The notes below the pieces were generated by a model that did not search any database, was not told the origin of the DNA, and worked only from the letters and a program-made list of their open reading frames with translations. Of a stretch of DNA of 64,000 nt, positions 17,981 through 27,542 are shown piece after piece; the stretch's first letter is position 1; the number at the start of each line of letters is the position of its first letter. A program made the position numbers and the translations under genes. This stretch comes from Myxococcota bacterium (GTDB lineage Bacteria > Myxococcota_A > UBA9160 > SMWR01), in assembly GCA_022447545.1 (NCBI GenBank), contig JAKVBI010000014.1, forward strand, positions 16,920 to 80,919, given 5' to 3'.

Positions 17981-18853
17981 ATGAAGGTCGGAATCGTCTA
18001 TCCCCAACCCGAAATTCAGGGCGACATCGCGGCAATCGGATCCATCGCGCGAGCCGTGGAAGCTGCGGGTTTCGACCACCTGCTCGTGTATGACCACGTC
18101 CTCGGAGTGGAGCACGCCAACCGGGAACGTGAGTTTCAGGGGCCTTACACCGAGCAGGATCCGTTTACGGATCCCCTCGTGATGTTTGCCTACCTGGCCG
18201 GGATCACCGAGCGGATCTCGTTGATGAGCGGTGTATTGATTCTTCCCCAGCGGCAAACTCCACTGGTCGCCCGTCAGGCTGCAGACGTGGACCTGCTCAG
18301 TGGAGGGCGTCTCATTCTCGGCGTCGGTCTCGGCTGGAACCACATCGAGTGCGAGGCGCTCGGGGTGGACTTTACGACGCGGGGGGTGCGCTGTACCGAG
18401 CAGATCGAGTTGTTGAAGCAGATGTGGACCGGCGATCTCATCTCCTATGAGGGCCGCTTCGAGCGTGCAGAGCGCGTTCGACTCAATCCGGCCCCCCGTC
18501 GGCAGATTCCCATCTGGATCGGTGGCTTTGCACCGCAGGCCATCGAAAGGGCGGGTCGTCTGGCGGACGGTTTCGTCGCCGCTGGTCCTCCTGAGGTGGC
18601 GATCCAGGTAAAGGCGGGGGTCGATGCCTCGCGGGCCAAGCATGGCCGCGAGAACGAGGAGTTCGGTCACACCCTTGTGACCCTTGCATCCATAACCGAA
18701 GACGCCGCTGTCGAGGCGGCCGAGAAATGGCGCGACGCTGGCGGCACCCATGTCTCGATTGCGAGTATGGGCATGGGGTTCGGAAGTTCGGTCCAGGCCC
18801 ACATTGATTTCATCGGGCGGATCTCCGAGCGTCTCGGAGTCAGTGCTTCCTGA
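17981..18853 (+). CDS. LLM-class (luciferase-like) F420-dependent oxidoreductase
   Basis: A 290-residue TIM-barrel flavin/F420 enzyme. It starts MKVGIVYPQPEIQGD, with DHLLVYDHVLGV, the central DLLSGGRLILGVGLGWNH and the late QIPIWIGGFAPQAIERAG, all typical of the family. ATG 17981 has a GAAGAGG ribosome-binding site. It shares its upstream region with the divergent amidohydrolase gene, so the two may be co-regulated. It probably acts on a small organic substrate in the cytosol; identity unknown. Confidence 0.88.
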   Translation: MKVGIVYPQPEIQGDIAAIGSIARAVEAAGFDHLLVYDHVLGVEHANREREFQGPYTEQDPFTDPLVMFAYLAGITERISLMSGVLILPQRQTPLVARQAADVDLLSGGRLILGVGLGWNHIECEALGVDFTTRGVRCTEQIELLKQMWTGDLISYEGRFERAERVRLNPAPRRQIPIWIGGFAPQAIERAGRLADGFVAAGPPEVAIQVKAGVDASRAKHGRENEEFGHTLVTLASITEDAAVEAAEKWRDAGGTHVSIASMGMGFGSSVQAHIDFIGRISERLGVSAS

Positions 18854-18914
18854 TTCTCGGAGTCCCGTTCAGGTTCACCCGAGGTCTCGAATTTGATCAG
18901 GGGTCGATGAAACG

Positions 18915-20222
18915 CTAGCCCGCTTGCGGCTGGTCCAGATAGCTGGCCTTGGGATCGTAGTCGCTCGCACCGTCTTCGACCCAGCGTGAGAGTTCGGCCC
19001 GGCCGACGACGAACCAGTGCACCTCGTCCGGACCGTCGGCCAACCGCAGGGTGCGCTGGTTCGCGTACATCTCAGCGAGGGGGGTCCATTGGGACACTCC
19101 CGTCGCCCCGTGAATCTGAATTGCCTGGTCGATGATCTTGCAGACGCGCTCGGGAACCATGGCCTTGACTGCGCTCACCCAAACCCGAGCTTGAGAGTTT
19201 CCGAGAACATCCATGGCTTTGGCGGCCTTGAGCACCATCATTCGCATCGCTTCGATTTCGATGCGTGCTTGGGCGATCACTTCGGTGTTCTTTCCAAGGT
19301 TGGCAATGCGTCTACCGAAGGCTTCGCGTGAGAGGCCTCTTTTTGCCATCATTTCGATGGCTCTCTCGGCCGCACCGATGGAACGCATGCAGTGATGAAT
19401 GCGCCCCGGGCCCAGGCGAACCTGAGAGATTTCGAAGCCGCGTCCCTCGCCAAGCAGAATGTTTTCCTTGGGGACTCGGCAATCGTCGAAGCGGATGTGC
19501 ATGTGGCCGTGAGGGGCGTCGTCTCTTCCAAATACATGCATTGGGCCGAGAATTTCGAAACCGGGCGCGTCGGTGGGCACCAGGATTTGCGACTGCCGGA
19601 GGTGGGGCGGTGCGTCCGGATTGGTTTGAACCATGACGATCATGATTTTGCAACGCGGATCTCCGGCGCCTGAGATGTAGTACTTCTCGCCGTTGATCAC
19701 CCACTCGTCGCCGATGAGTTGGGCCTGGCACGAGATGTTCTTTGCGTCGGAAGATGCGAGGTCGGGTTCCGTCATCGCGTAGGCGGAGCGGATCTCGCCA
19801 TTGAGCAGCGGCTTCAGCCATCGGTCCTTTTGCTCGCGGGTTCCGACTCGCTCGAGCACTTCCATGTTGCCCGTGTCCGGCGCCGAGCAGTTGAGGCATT
19901 CCGAAGCTAGAGGGTTCTTGCCCAACTCCGCTGCGATGTAGGCATAGTCGAGGTTTTTCAGACCCTGACCCGTCTCGTCGTCGGGAAGGAAGAAATTCCA
20001 GAGATCGTTGGCCTTGGCTTTTGCTTTCACGCTGTCGAGTAGCTCAAGTTGTCCTGGGGCCCAAGACCATCGGTCCTCTCGACTCTCTCCCAATTGAAAG
20101 AACTCGAGCGTGATCGGCTCGACTTCTTCTTTGACGAATTTCATGACCTTGTCGAAGAGTGGCTTCGCCTCCTCCGACATTCTCAGATCGAACATCTCTT
20201 CCGTAGTTTCGAGACCGGCCAC
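18915..20222 (-). CDS. Acyl-CoA dehydrogenase family protein
   Basis: A 435-residue FAD-dependent acyl-CoA dehydrogenase covering the N-terminal helical, middle beta and C-terminal helical domains. Typical signatures are YAMTEPDLASSDA (middle-domain FAD/substrate loop), GEKYYISGAGDP and the late IQIHGATGVSQWTPLAEMYA. The closest layout is the larger ACAD10/11-like or FadE-type enzymes. The start is GTG 20222, supported by AAGGAG 6 bases upstream. It lies downstream of the RND transporter gene on the same strand with a gap of about 200 bases. Confidence 0.9.
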   Translation of the reverse strand: MAGLETTEEMFDLRMSEEAKPLFDKVMKFVKEEVEPITLEFFQLGESREDRWSWAPGQLELLDSVKAKAKANDLWNFFLPDDETGQGLKNLDYAYIAAELGKNPLASECLNCSAPDTGNMEVLERVGTREQKDRWLKPLLNGEIRSAYAMTEPDLASSDAKNISCQAQLIGDEWVINGEKYYISGAGDPRCKIMIVMVQTNPDAPPHLRQSQILVPTDAPGFEILGPMHVFGRDDAPHGHMHIRFDDCRVPKENILLGEGRGFEISQVRLGPGRIHHCMRSIGAAERAIEMMAKRGLSREAFGRRIANLGKNTEVIAQARIEIEAMRMMVLKAAKAMDVLGNSQARVWVSAVKAMVPERVCKIIDQAIQIHGATGVSQWTPLAEMYANQRTLRLADGPDEVHWFVVGRAELSRWVEDGASDYDPKASYLDQPQAG

Positions 20223-20425
20223 GACCTTCTCCTTTTTACCAGTGACGATGGGCTTCCAGATTTTCCCGCGGGACTCTTTCAGAGGTGTCCTGGGGGTGTG
20301 GTCCTCTCACCGGCGATGCGTTCCTCCACGAGGATACGCGAACACCGGCCTTTTGGGGTCGGCCGAAACAAGGGGTGGAGCATTCGGTTGATTTTGACGC
20401 AATCCTGGGAGCCGGACTCCGAGGT

Positions 20426-22825
20426 TCACTTTTTCGAATTTCCGTACGCGATGGCCATCAGCGCCGGAGATACGAGGATGTCGATCACGAAGGCCATCGC
20501 GATGGTGAAACTGGTGAGCAAGCCAAATTCCACGAGATTCTCCATCTCCGAGAAGGTGAAGACGAGGAAACCGCTCGAGAGCACGAGTGATGTGATCAGG
20601 AGGGCTCGGCCGGTCGTGCGCAGGGTTTCGCGATTGGCACGCTCCACGTCGCCATACTGAGTGAAGTTGCGCCGAAAGTTGTGCATGTAGTGGATTGTGT
20701 CGTCCACCGCGAGCCCGATCGCGATGCCGCCGATCATGAGCGTAAAGGCAGTGATGACGCTTCCGAACCATCCCATCAGACCCAGCGTGAGGAGGATCGG
20801 CGTGAGATTGGGGATCATGCTGGCCAGTCCTGTGCGTAGGGATCCAATCAGTAGGATCATCAGTGGTGTGATGATCAGAAGAGCGAGGAGGTAGCTCTGG
20901 ACCATGCTGTTCAAGAGGGCGTTGATGGTGCGGCTCATCACGGGAATGAATCCGGTGGCACGGATTTCGATCTCAGGGCCGAGGTCGTCTCGAAGCCGTT
21001 GCACGACCGAGTCGGTGAAGTCTCTATAACGGGTAGGATCCACGTAGGGTACACGGGCCGAGAAGCGCAATGTGCTGAACTGTGGATCGACCAACCGTTC
21101 CATCTCGTCGGATCCGGTGTTTTCGAAGAGCAGCAACTCCTGGGCGATTAGTTTCCGAGAATTAGGGATTTTGTAGAAGGCTTTGTCGTTGGCGTTCAGG
21201 GCCTGATGGATTTCCTTGACCACGTCGGCCAGAGAAGTGGCCTTGCCTACACGAATGCCGTTGCGTCGCGGTTCAGTCGAGAGATCCGCGCTGATCTGAT
21301 CGATCGCACGCAGAATCCGGGGATCATGGACACCGTTTTCACGACCGGTATCGGCGAGAACTTCGAGACCCATGGAGCCGTCTAGATGAGCGTCGAATTC
21401 GGCGGTGGCGGTACGAAAGGGATGTCCTGCTCGCAACCAATTCATGATGTCGTGACCGAAGCCGATCTTTGCGGCACCCACCAGACTGATGGCGATCACG
21501 ACTACGACGACACTCAGAATGGGCCGAGCAAAGCGTAGGGAGAAATCACCAATGGCAATGAGGATTCGCTCGATGATGTCGCTTTCGGGCTCATCCTTTT
21601 TTGCTTTTCGGGGCTTCAGAGGCAGGGTCGTGAGCAGAGCGGGCAATAATACCAAGCAGTAGAACAGGGCCAGGCAGATTCCAAAGGGCGCGAAGATCCC
21701 GATCACGGCAACGGGTTGGATTTCGGCGGTTACGAAGGAAAGGATACCCGCAGCCGTGGTCAGGCTGGCCATGCATACGGGGAGCCCAGAGTGCTTCAGC
21801 GCTGCGGCGATAGCATCTTCGCGTGTGGAGCCGGCATCGAGGTGTTGATAGAAGATCGTAAGAATGTGTACTGCGGCGGCGATGCCTACAGCCAGGAGCA
21901 TGGTCGGTAAGACCTGGGAAGGCGCGCTCAAGGGCGTTCCGGTGATCGCCATGGCGCCCACGGTTCCTGAAACTGCCGGCGCTACCACTAAGAGCGGAAG
22001 CAGGACTCCGGACACTCTTCGGAACAGAGAGAAGAGGAGTGCTGCGGTGATTGCCAGCATCAAGCCTACGAAGCGGCTCATGTTTCGCTGCATGGAACGG
22101 CCGAGTTCCGATTGGATCAAAGGGCTTCCCATGAGGCCAATCCTGAAGTTCTCCCCTTGGAATCGAGCCGCGATGGCCTCGACGCGATCCCGAACCTCAT
22201 TGTTCTCGGCGCCTGTCAAGAAAACAGGTGGAGATTCGGGTTCGCTTTCTTCAAAGCCCTCCAGAGCGCTTTCGATGTTTGGATCCTGTGACGAATAGGC
22301 ACTGGTTTCGATCATGACGGTTGTGAGTCGAGCATCTGGAGAGATGAGCAGGTTGCGGTAGAAGGGGTTGTTGAGCACGAATTTGCGCAACCGCATCCAC
22401 TCGTCTGGGCTTTTGGGCCATTCTTCGAGCAGATCCTCAACCAGCAGTTCGTCGTTGTCGCCGCGGGTCACTCGTGCGTTGATGAGACTCCGGACTTCTT
22501 CGAGATGAGGGGTTTCCTCTTCGAGGGCGGCATGGAAGTCCTTCAGTCGGGCTAGAAATTCGGGCGCCAGGGTGTCTGAAGACTGGATCGAGGCGACGAT
22601 GACTTCGTCTCGACCGAAGCGGTTGCGGAAGTCGTCGTAGAAGATCTTGGCGTCGTCGTCGCCCCGAAGCATGGACTCGGTGGAGGTGTCGAGAGTGATG
22701 CGCGGTGCCTGGGACGATAGGGACGCCGCCAGGGCGACGATCAGCGGAATGAGAATCAGGCGGCGTTTGGCTACGGCGTGTCCGAACTTCTCGAAGCCCT
22801 GCTCGATTCTTTGGCGAAGATTCAT
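20426..22825 (-). CDS. RND/MMPL family transporter
   Basis: A 799-residue inner-membrane protein with the duplicated RND layout: one N-terminal helix (RRLILIPLIVALAASL), a large periplasmic loop starting LDTSTESMLRGDDDA, a block of five or six helices, a second loop and a second block. The second block holds GGIAIGLAVDDTIHYMHNFR, the proton-relay acidic region of MMPL-type exporters. It probably exports lipids or hydrophobic compounds; hopanoid/HpnN-like and mycobacterial MmpL relatives share this build. ATG 22825 has GGAGGG 8 bases upstream. GST and acyl-CoA dehydrogenase genes flank it on the same strand. Confidence 0.88.
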   Translation of the reverse strand: MNLRQRIEQGFEKFGHAVAKRRLILIPLIVALAASLSSQAPRITLDTSTESMLRGDDDAKIFYDDFRNRFGRDEVIVASIQSSDTLAPEFLARLKDFHAALEEETPHLEEVRSLINARVTRGDNDELLVEDLLEEWPKSPDEWMRLRKFVLNNPFYRNLLISPDARLTTVMIETSAYSSQDPNIESALEGFEESEPESPPVFLTGAENNEVRDRVEAIAARFQGENFRIGLMGSPLIQSELGRSMQRNMSRFVGLMLAITAALLFSLFRRVSGVLLPLLVVAPAVSGTVGAMAITGTPLSAPSQVLPTMLLAVGIAAAVHILTIFYQHLDAGSTREDAIAAALKHSGLPVCMASLTTAAGILSFVTAEIQPVAVIGIFAPFGICLALFYCLVLLPALLTTLPLKPRKAKKDEPESDIIERILIAIGDFSLRFARPILSVVVVVIAISLVGAAKIGFGHDIMNWLRAGHPFRTATAEFDAHLDGSMGLEVLADTGRENGVHDPRILRAIDQISADLSTEPRRNGIRVGKATSLADVVKEIHQALNANDKAFYKIPNSRKLIAQELLLFENTGSDEMERLVDPQFSTLRFSARVPYVDPTRYRDFTDSVVQRLRDDLGPEIEIRATGFIPVMSRTINALLNSMVQSYLLALLIITPLMILLIGSLRTGLASMIPNLTPILLTLGLMGWFGSVITAFTLMIGGIAIGLAVDDTIHYMHNFRRNFTQYGDVERANRETLRTTGRALLITSLVLSSGFLVFTFSEMENLVEFGLLTSFTIAMAFVIDILVSPALMAIAYGNSKK

Positions 22826-22923
22826 AGGGAATGCCCTCCAGAGATGCGGCCTTCGGCTTTTCACCACCCGGAGTTACGCGAAGCCCAAGTGTCGTGGAGT
22901 GTTGAGTCGGTGAATTCGACCCT

Positions 22924-24258
22924 TCACGATGAAAAGAGTCGGGCGCCCCGTTTGCGAACCTTGCATCCAGCCAGCAGATCGTCCATTGCCAACAATTCTT
23001 CCCCCCGCTCGAAGGGTTCCACCAGGCCAGTCACGGCGGACCGACCTGTGGGAGTCGCCAGACTTCTTCCGAGGGCGCCGTTCAGGCGCTGGAGCATCCA
23101 GATCTGGTAGGGGACGACCATGCGTCGCGATCGGATGCCCCCGATTTCGAACGGGTGGGTCAGGGGGCCTTCACCGGTTTGTTGCTCTTCGAATCCCGGT
23201 GTGGCGGTAAAGGTCTTCCCGGGAAGTTCTCCGTCTGGGCGATGGGCGTCGCTTGCGATGTAGGCTCCCAGCACGGCCGAGGCATCGGACAGTACTGGCC
23301 ACATTTCTTGAAAGAACACTTGGAGCAGCGGCATGAGGGTCTCGGGGATGGCGTCGTCGGGAAGCCATTCGCCTCCGTCGGTGTTGGCGACGCGACCTAC
23401 CAGGTTTCCGTTCTCGTTCAGGGAGTAGAGGCGTTGTCCATAGCGTCTCGCGTTCAGGGCGTTTTCGCCGTTGGTGCGTTCGACCCACTCGCTGACCAGT
23501 GGGAAATGCGTACGAAGAGCGAAGCCCGAGACAGCATCGCGGTAGAGGTGGGCATAGAGCGGGGCGAGTAGTCCGAAATCACCGAGACTGGGTCTTCCGC
23601 CCAGGATGTAATCGTGGATCGAGAAGTGCGCCTCGAGAACTTCGAGGATTCGATGCTGGCTCGCTTGCCAGGCTTGTTCGGTTCGCTCATTGACTCCCAG
23701 ATGAACCAGGCCCGCGTAGACACCCTTGGGGCGAGTGCGCGAGTGGGAGATCCCAAAGGCTGCTTCGAAGAAGGCGGCCCCGGCGGCGCGGCGCTGCTCG
23801 CCAGATGCATCCGGTGCGATGACGGAACCCCACTGCTGCTCGTTGTATCTGAGATGGCTGAATGCGTGGCCCTCTTCGCTGAAGTACCAGCGTTCCCAGA
23901 AGCCGGGCACGACCATCCATTCGTCTGCGAGTAACTCGATCAGGTAGGAGGCGAGACATTGGCGGGGAAGCGTCTCTGGGTCCGGGATGACTGGTGTGCG
24001 GGGATGGGCGGCTTCGCAGTAATCGATGATTTCGCTGGAGTCCTGAATCCAAGTGCCGTCGGGAGCTTCGAGTTGCGGTACTGCGCCGCTACCTGATCGG
24101 GGAGTCAGTAAACCTTCGATCAACTCGGGTGTGGCGAGAATGTCTTCGTAGCCTTCACCGAGATCTCCACAATGGTGCTTGTAGCGCAGGTAGGCTCGTG
24201 CTTTGCCGGAGAAGTAGCTGTGTTCCCAGGAGAAGAGTCGATACACACCGCGCAGCAT
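22924..24258 (-). CDS. Glutathione S-transferase family protein, extended
   Basis: A 444-residue protein. The first 80 residues form a thioredoxin-like GST-N domain (RLFSWEHSYFSGKARAYLRY, then GSGAVPQLEAPDGTWIQDSS giving the cis-Pro and Glu/Ser glutathione loop). The second part is an all-helical GST-C domain with YILGGRPSLGDFGLLAPLYA. About 200 further residues with no recognised domain follow, more than twice the usual GST length. It lies about 100 bases upstream of the RND transporter gene, so the two may form an operon. Detoxification or lipid-related chemistry is possible. Confidence 0.8.
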   Translation of the reverse strand: MLRGVYRLFSWEHSYFSGKARAYLRYKHHCGDLGEGYEDILATPELIEGLLTPRSGSGAVPQLEAPDGTWIQDSSEIIDYCEAAHPRTPVIPDPETLPRQCLASYLIELLADEWMVVPGFWERWYFSEEGHAFSHLRYNEQQWGSVIAPDASGEQRRAAGAAFFEAAFGISHSRTRPKGVYAGLVHLGVNERTEQAWQASQHRILEVLEAHFSIHDYILGGRPSLGDFGLLAPLYAHLYRDAVSGFALRTHFPLVSEWVERTNGENALNARRYGQRLYSLNENGNLVGRVANTDGGEWLPDDAIPETLMPLLQVFFQEMWPVLSDASAVLGAYIASDAHRPDGELPGKTFTATPGFEEQQTGEGPLTHPFEIGGIRSRRMVVPYQIWMLQRLNGALGRSLATPTGRSAVTGLVEPFERGEELLAMDDLLAGCKVRKRGARLFSS

Positions 24259-24461
24259 AGCGGTTGTGCCCCGTCTTGAGAGATGGCTCGGTCGGATGGG
24301 AAGGACGGTTGGAGGCTCTGACGGGCTGTGCGACTCGAATTTCTAACCGAGCCTTCATCGGGTTCGGAGTCCTCGCATCGTATCGGTAGCCTCATGCATT
24401 CCAATTGGGGACGGGTATCCTCTGTTCGAGGTCTGTCGTGGCCTTGATTGAGGAGGGAGCC

Positions 24462-24737
24462 GTGAAGATCCGCCAACTCGTCGGTGTCGTCTTTTTCGTC
24501 TGTACGGCGCTTTTGGCGTCGGGGGTTGCGTTCGCCTACCACCATACACAGGAAAACGCGCAGGACGGGGCGCAGAATTCGCAGGTCACTGTCAACGAAG
24601 CGTTGGAGCTACCGACCGATCCCGATGATGCGGACGACATCCGCGATGACAACGATCCCGAGGACATCGGTCAGAGCGCCCTGGAAAACCCAGACTCGAA
24701 TGAGAGTGGTGGCGGAGGCGCTCCGTCCAATCGATGA
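24462..24737 (+). CDS. Small exported acidic protein, unknown function
   Basis: A 91-residue protein starting at GTG 24462 behind a clear GAGGAGGGA site. Residues 1-26 are a signal peptide (KIRQLVGVVFFVCTALLASG, then VAFA). The mature part is very acidic (DPDDADDIRDDNDPEDIG) and ends in a Gly/Ser/Asn-rich tail. I do not recognise the family. The composition suggests a small periplasmic, possibly calcium-binding or disordered, protein. It is convergent with the M48 protease gene. Confidence 0.6.
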   Translation: MKIRQLVGVVFFVCTALLASGVAFAYHHTQENAQDGAQNSQVTVNEALELPTDPDDADDIRDDNDPEDIGQSALENPDSNESGGGGAPSNR

Positions 24738-24756
24738 TCGGTCCTCTTTCGGTTCC

Positions 24757-26223
24757 TCAGGGTCCCGAGGTGGGAGAGTCCGAGGGAGCCGGGTTGGCCG
24801 TGGAAGCCTCGGTTTCGTAGGGCGTTGTTTTTACGATCTTGACGGATTCTCCACCATCGAACCGATGGTCGATGAAGATTCCGTTGTACAGCGCTGTCGT
24901 CCGAACGTCCCATGAACTTCCGGTTCGCTTCACCAGTTGATCGATTCGCTCACGAGGAAGAGCGCTTTCGATGTGCAGATTGGATTGGACGATGGAAGCC
25001 CGCTCCTTGGGGGTGAGAGGCCGGAAGCTGCGTGCGGTTGCCAGGGTTCGGCCGAGGAAACTCTTCTCGTCACTGGAGCGGCTCGTGGCGGTGACGAGCC
25101 AGGTTCCCTCTCGATAGGGGATGAAGGTCACGTAGGAGGTGATTCGGTTTCTGACTTTGGCCTTGATGCGCCAGGCGTCGATCTTTCCAATCTTGACCTG
25201 GCGAGAATCTTCCAGTTCCGTCCTGTCGCTCTCCGGGTTCTTTTTCTGCCATTTGTCGATGCTTTGCTGGGGAGTCTCGGTGGGGCCATCGGAAGCCAGG
25301 AAGACGATGGCTCTGCCGCGAGGCTCCTGGGCCCCGACCGCGGAATTCGTGTTCTGGGTGTACCAGCCATTCGGGAATCGCAGCGAGAAGTCGAGATCTG
25401 GATGGAGAAACAGGTCACCATGGAAGACTCCCGCCTGTGGGCGCTGCCCGATGGGCAATCCCTCGATCTCGGCGTAGAGTGATGCTTGGGAGTCTCCGAG
25501 CCGCGGGTCCCGTCTCCAACGGATTTCCCGGGCACGAACGGCATTGACCGATGCGCGTTCCTTGGAACCCGGGTGTGTGTCGAGCCAGCCGGGGTTGCGA
25601 GAATAACCGGCTCGAAAGCGCTCGGTTTTCTCGAGGCGGGCTAGAAACGTCGACATCGCCATGGGGTCGTATCCCGCAGCGGCGCAGAGCAGCTGGCCTC
25701 GCTTGTCGGCGTCGCGTTCCATGTTGCGCCCGTAGGCGGCGGTTTTGCCCGCCCTGATCCAGGGCATCATGAGACCGCGAGTCGCCAGGGCCTGCTGTGC
25801 TGCTGCGTGACGCTGGGTGACATGGGTGATCTCGTGCCCGAGAACGCAGGCCAATTCGTCCTCGTTCTCCGCCAGGGCCAGTAAGCCGCGCGATACGAAG
25901 ATGTAGCCGCCGGGCAGCGCAAAAGCGTTGGGTTCCTCCTGGTCGACGACTGAAAACTGGAACCGGAACGAACGACGGGGAATGCCTCGTAGAAGCTTGT
26001 GGCCAATTCGCGATACGTAGGCGTTGAGTTGTGGCGAGTCGAGAATGCCAATCTGTGAAGCGACATTGACTGCTGCGTCTTGGCCGACACGAGAATCATC
26101 GTATTCCGTCATCAAGACGGTCGGCTTGTTCCTCTTGGGTGGACTCGAGCAAGCCGAGAATGCGAGCAATCCACCGCAGAAGATCACGAACAGGACGAGA
26201 CGACGCCGGCTCGGTGAAGGCAT
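24757..26223 (-). CDS. M48 family metalloprotease, lipoprotein
   Basis: A 488-residue exported peptidase. Its N-terminus has Arg residues, a hydrophobic stretch and lipobox-like FSACSS, so it is probably anchored to a periplasmic face by a lipid. The M48 zinc motif HEITH is at residues 130-134, inside LGHEITHVTQRHAA, with a downstream acidic region NMERDADKRG as third ligand. BepA/LoiP-like relatives control outer-membrane protein quality. The C-terminal about 200 residues hold an Ig/PDZ-like beta-rich region. It starts 8 bases after the stop of the solute-binding gene, so the two are an operon. Confidence 0.88.
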   Translation of the reverse strand: MPSPSRRRLVLFVIFCGGLLAFSACSSPPKRNKPTVLMTEYDDSRVGQDAAVNVASQIGILDSPQLNAYVSRIGHKLLRGIPRRSFRFQFSVVDQEEPNAFALPGGYIFVSRGLLALAENEDELACVLGHEITHVTQRHAAAQQALATRGLMMPWIRAGKTAAYGRNMERDADKRGQLLCAAAGYDPMAMSTFLARLEKTERFRAGYSRNPGWLDTHPGSKERASVNAVRAREIRWRRDPRLGDSQASLYAEIEGLPIGQRPQAGVFHGDLFLHPDLDFSLRFPNGWYTQNTNSAVGAQEPRGRAIVFLASDGPTETPQQSIDKWQKKNPESDRTELEDSRQVKIGKIDAWRIKAKVRNRITSYVTFIPYREGTWLVTATSRSSDEKSFLGRTLATARSFRPLTPKERASIVQSNLHIESALPRERIDQLVKRTGSSWDVRTTALYNGIFIDHRFDGGESVKIVKTTPYETEASTANPAPSDSPTSGP

Positions 26224-26230
26224 TTGTGTT

Positions 26231-27079
26231 CTAGGGCAGCTCGGACAGCCAGGAGCCATCGGATAGCCACCGGGCCTTCATCTGAGTCAGAAGGCCCGTG
26301 TCCTCCAGCGTATTGAGGTAATTCGATACGAGGTTGAGGAAGAGGGGAGCATTGGGGGGGAGCGCGATGCCCAAGGGCTCTACGGTCAAGGGGGTGCGCG
26401 ATGCGACCAATTGTGCGTCGGGGTGTCTCCAGGTTGCGAGCATGCAGATATGGAAGTCAGCGATCAGCCCGTCGACTTGGCCGGCGATCACCATGGCGAC
26501 GGCATCCTCGTAGTTCTCCGTCGAGACCAGGGTCGCCTGGGAGAGAAAATTCTTCACGAATTGTGAGCTCGTAGAGTTCGCCAGGGCTGCATAGCGACGG
26601 TCGGGTCTGTCGAGATGTTCGATGTCCTGGTGCTCGGCGAGGTCGTGATTCTTGGTCAGCAGCGAAGCTCCCGATATGAAGTAGGGCCCGACGAAGGGAA
26701 CGCGCTCATTTCGCTGCGGGGTCATCGTGATGCCTGAGATCGCAAGATCGGCGCTTCCCTCTTGAACCGAGGAGATCAATTTGGGAAAGGGCGTTTGGAT
26801 GAAGCGCACTTCGATTCCCATCGCATCGGCTAGAGATTGGATGAGGTCGATTTCGAGACCGATGATCTCACCCGTCTTGTTTTTCATGTTGAGCGGCGGA
26901 AGATCCCCGGAGACGGCCACGAGGAGTTCTCCTCGATCGAGGATTTCGGGTAGGCGGCCTGGAGAGGGTTGGCCGGCCTGAGTGAGAAACCTGCTGGAAG
27001 GGCCCTGGCAGCCGCTCAGCAGGGCGGCGAAGAGGCCGAGAAGAACCCACCAGGTCACAGGAAAGGGGAACCGGTTCAC
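26231..27079 (-). CDS. Extracellular solute-binding protein family 3, lipoprotein
   Basis: A 282-residue periplasmic-binding-protein-like lipoprotein. The signal ends in LLSGCQG. The mature part has GELLVAVSGDLPPLNMKNKT, GEIIGLEIDLIQSLADAMGI and ADLAISGITMTPQRNERVPF, classical SBP_bac_3 motifs for amino-acid or small polar ligands. No ABC permease or ATPase gene is adjacent. Instead an M48 protease gene follows directly, so this may sense a ligand or act as a divergent enzyme rather than feed a transporter. The start is GTG 27079 with AAAGGAA upstream. Confidence 0.85.
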   Translation of the reverse strand: MNRFPFPVTWWVLLGLFAALLSGCQGPSSRFLTQAGQPSPGRLPEILDRGELLVAVSGDLPPLNMKNKTGEIIGLEIDLIQSLADAMGIEVRFIQTPFPKLISSVQEGSADLAISGITMTPQRNERVPFVGPYFISGASLLTKNHDLAEHQDIEHLDRPDRRYAALANSTSSQFVKNFLSQATLVSTENYEDAVAMVIAGQVDGLIADFHICMLATWRHPDAQLVASRTPLTVEPLGIALPPNAPLFLNLVSNYLNTLEDTGLLTQMKARWLSDGSWLSELP

Positions 27080-27542
27080 GCGGATTTCCTTTTCTCGAGG
27101 GGCCGTTGAAGGCTGCGAGTGGAGCGAGGTTCTAGCCTTCGAGGGGGCAGGGCGCTAGTCGCGAGTCGTGGCAGTCGCCAGAAGGTCCCACGCCAAGTCC
27201 ACGCCGCTGGCGCGCAGGAGGAGACCAAGTTGGAGCACCTGTGGGGTCCCCCCACCAGCGGGGTGCTCGGGGGGCATTGTCCCACCCCGTGAGTTCGTAG
27301 CCTTCGCCACCGTATGCAACCGCACTTCACAAGGTCGCAATCCACCAGCAGAAATCACGGAGGGGTCGGGCTTCGGCGGACCGCAGGCGCGCTCGCAAAT
27401 CCCCGCCCTGCAAACGATTTCCTCAAGTCCACCGCCGATCACCCGATATGCGGCTCTCGAGGGCGCACCCCCGAATCTCGCGCGAGACGGGGCTGCCCCG
27501 TGGGCGGGAGTCCGCCTGGAGTCGAGGAAAGGAAAGTTGGGG
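27080..27542. other. Divergent intergenic region, no convincing gene
   Basis: About 460 bases between the solute-binding gene and the PEP-CTERM gene. It is very GC-rich and open in several frames, but translations are Arg/Pro-rich and do not look like protein. It contains the inverted repeat described separately, and must hold the promoters of both divergent genes. Confidence 0.5.
27241..27285. repeat. Nested GC-rich inverted repeat
   Basis: An outer pair GTGGG/CCCAC (27241-27245 and 27281-27285) encloses an inner hairpin in which CCCCC and CACC pair with GGTG and GGGGG around an AGCGG loop, with a CTC bulge. It could be a cruciform, attenuator or REP-like unit. Function is unknown. Confidence 0.4.
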
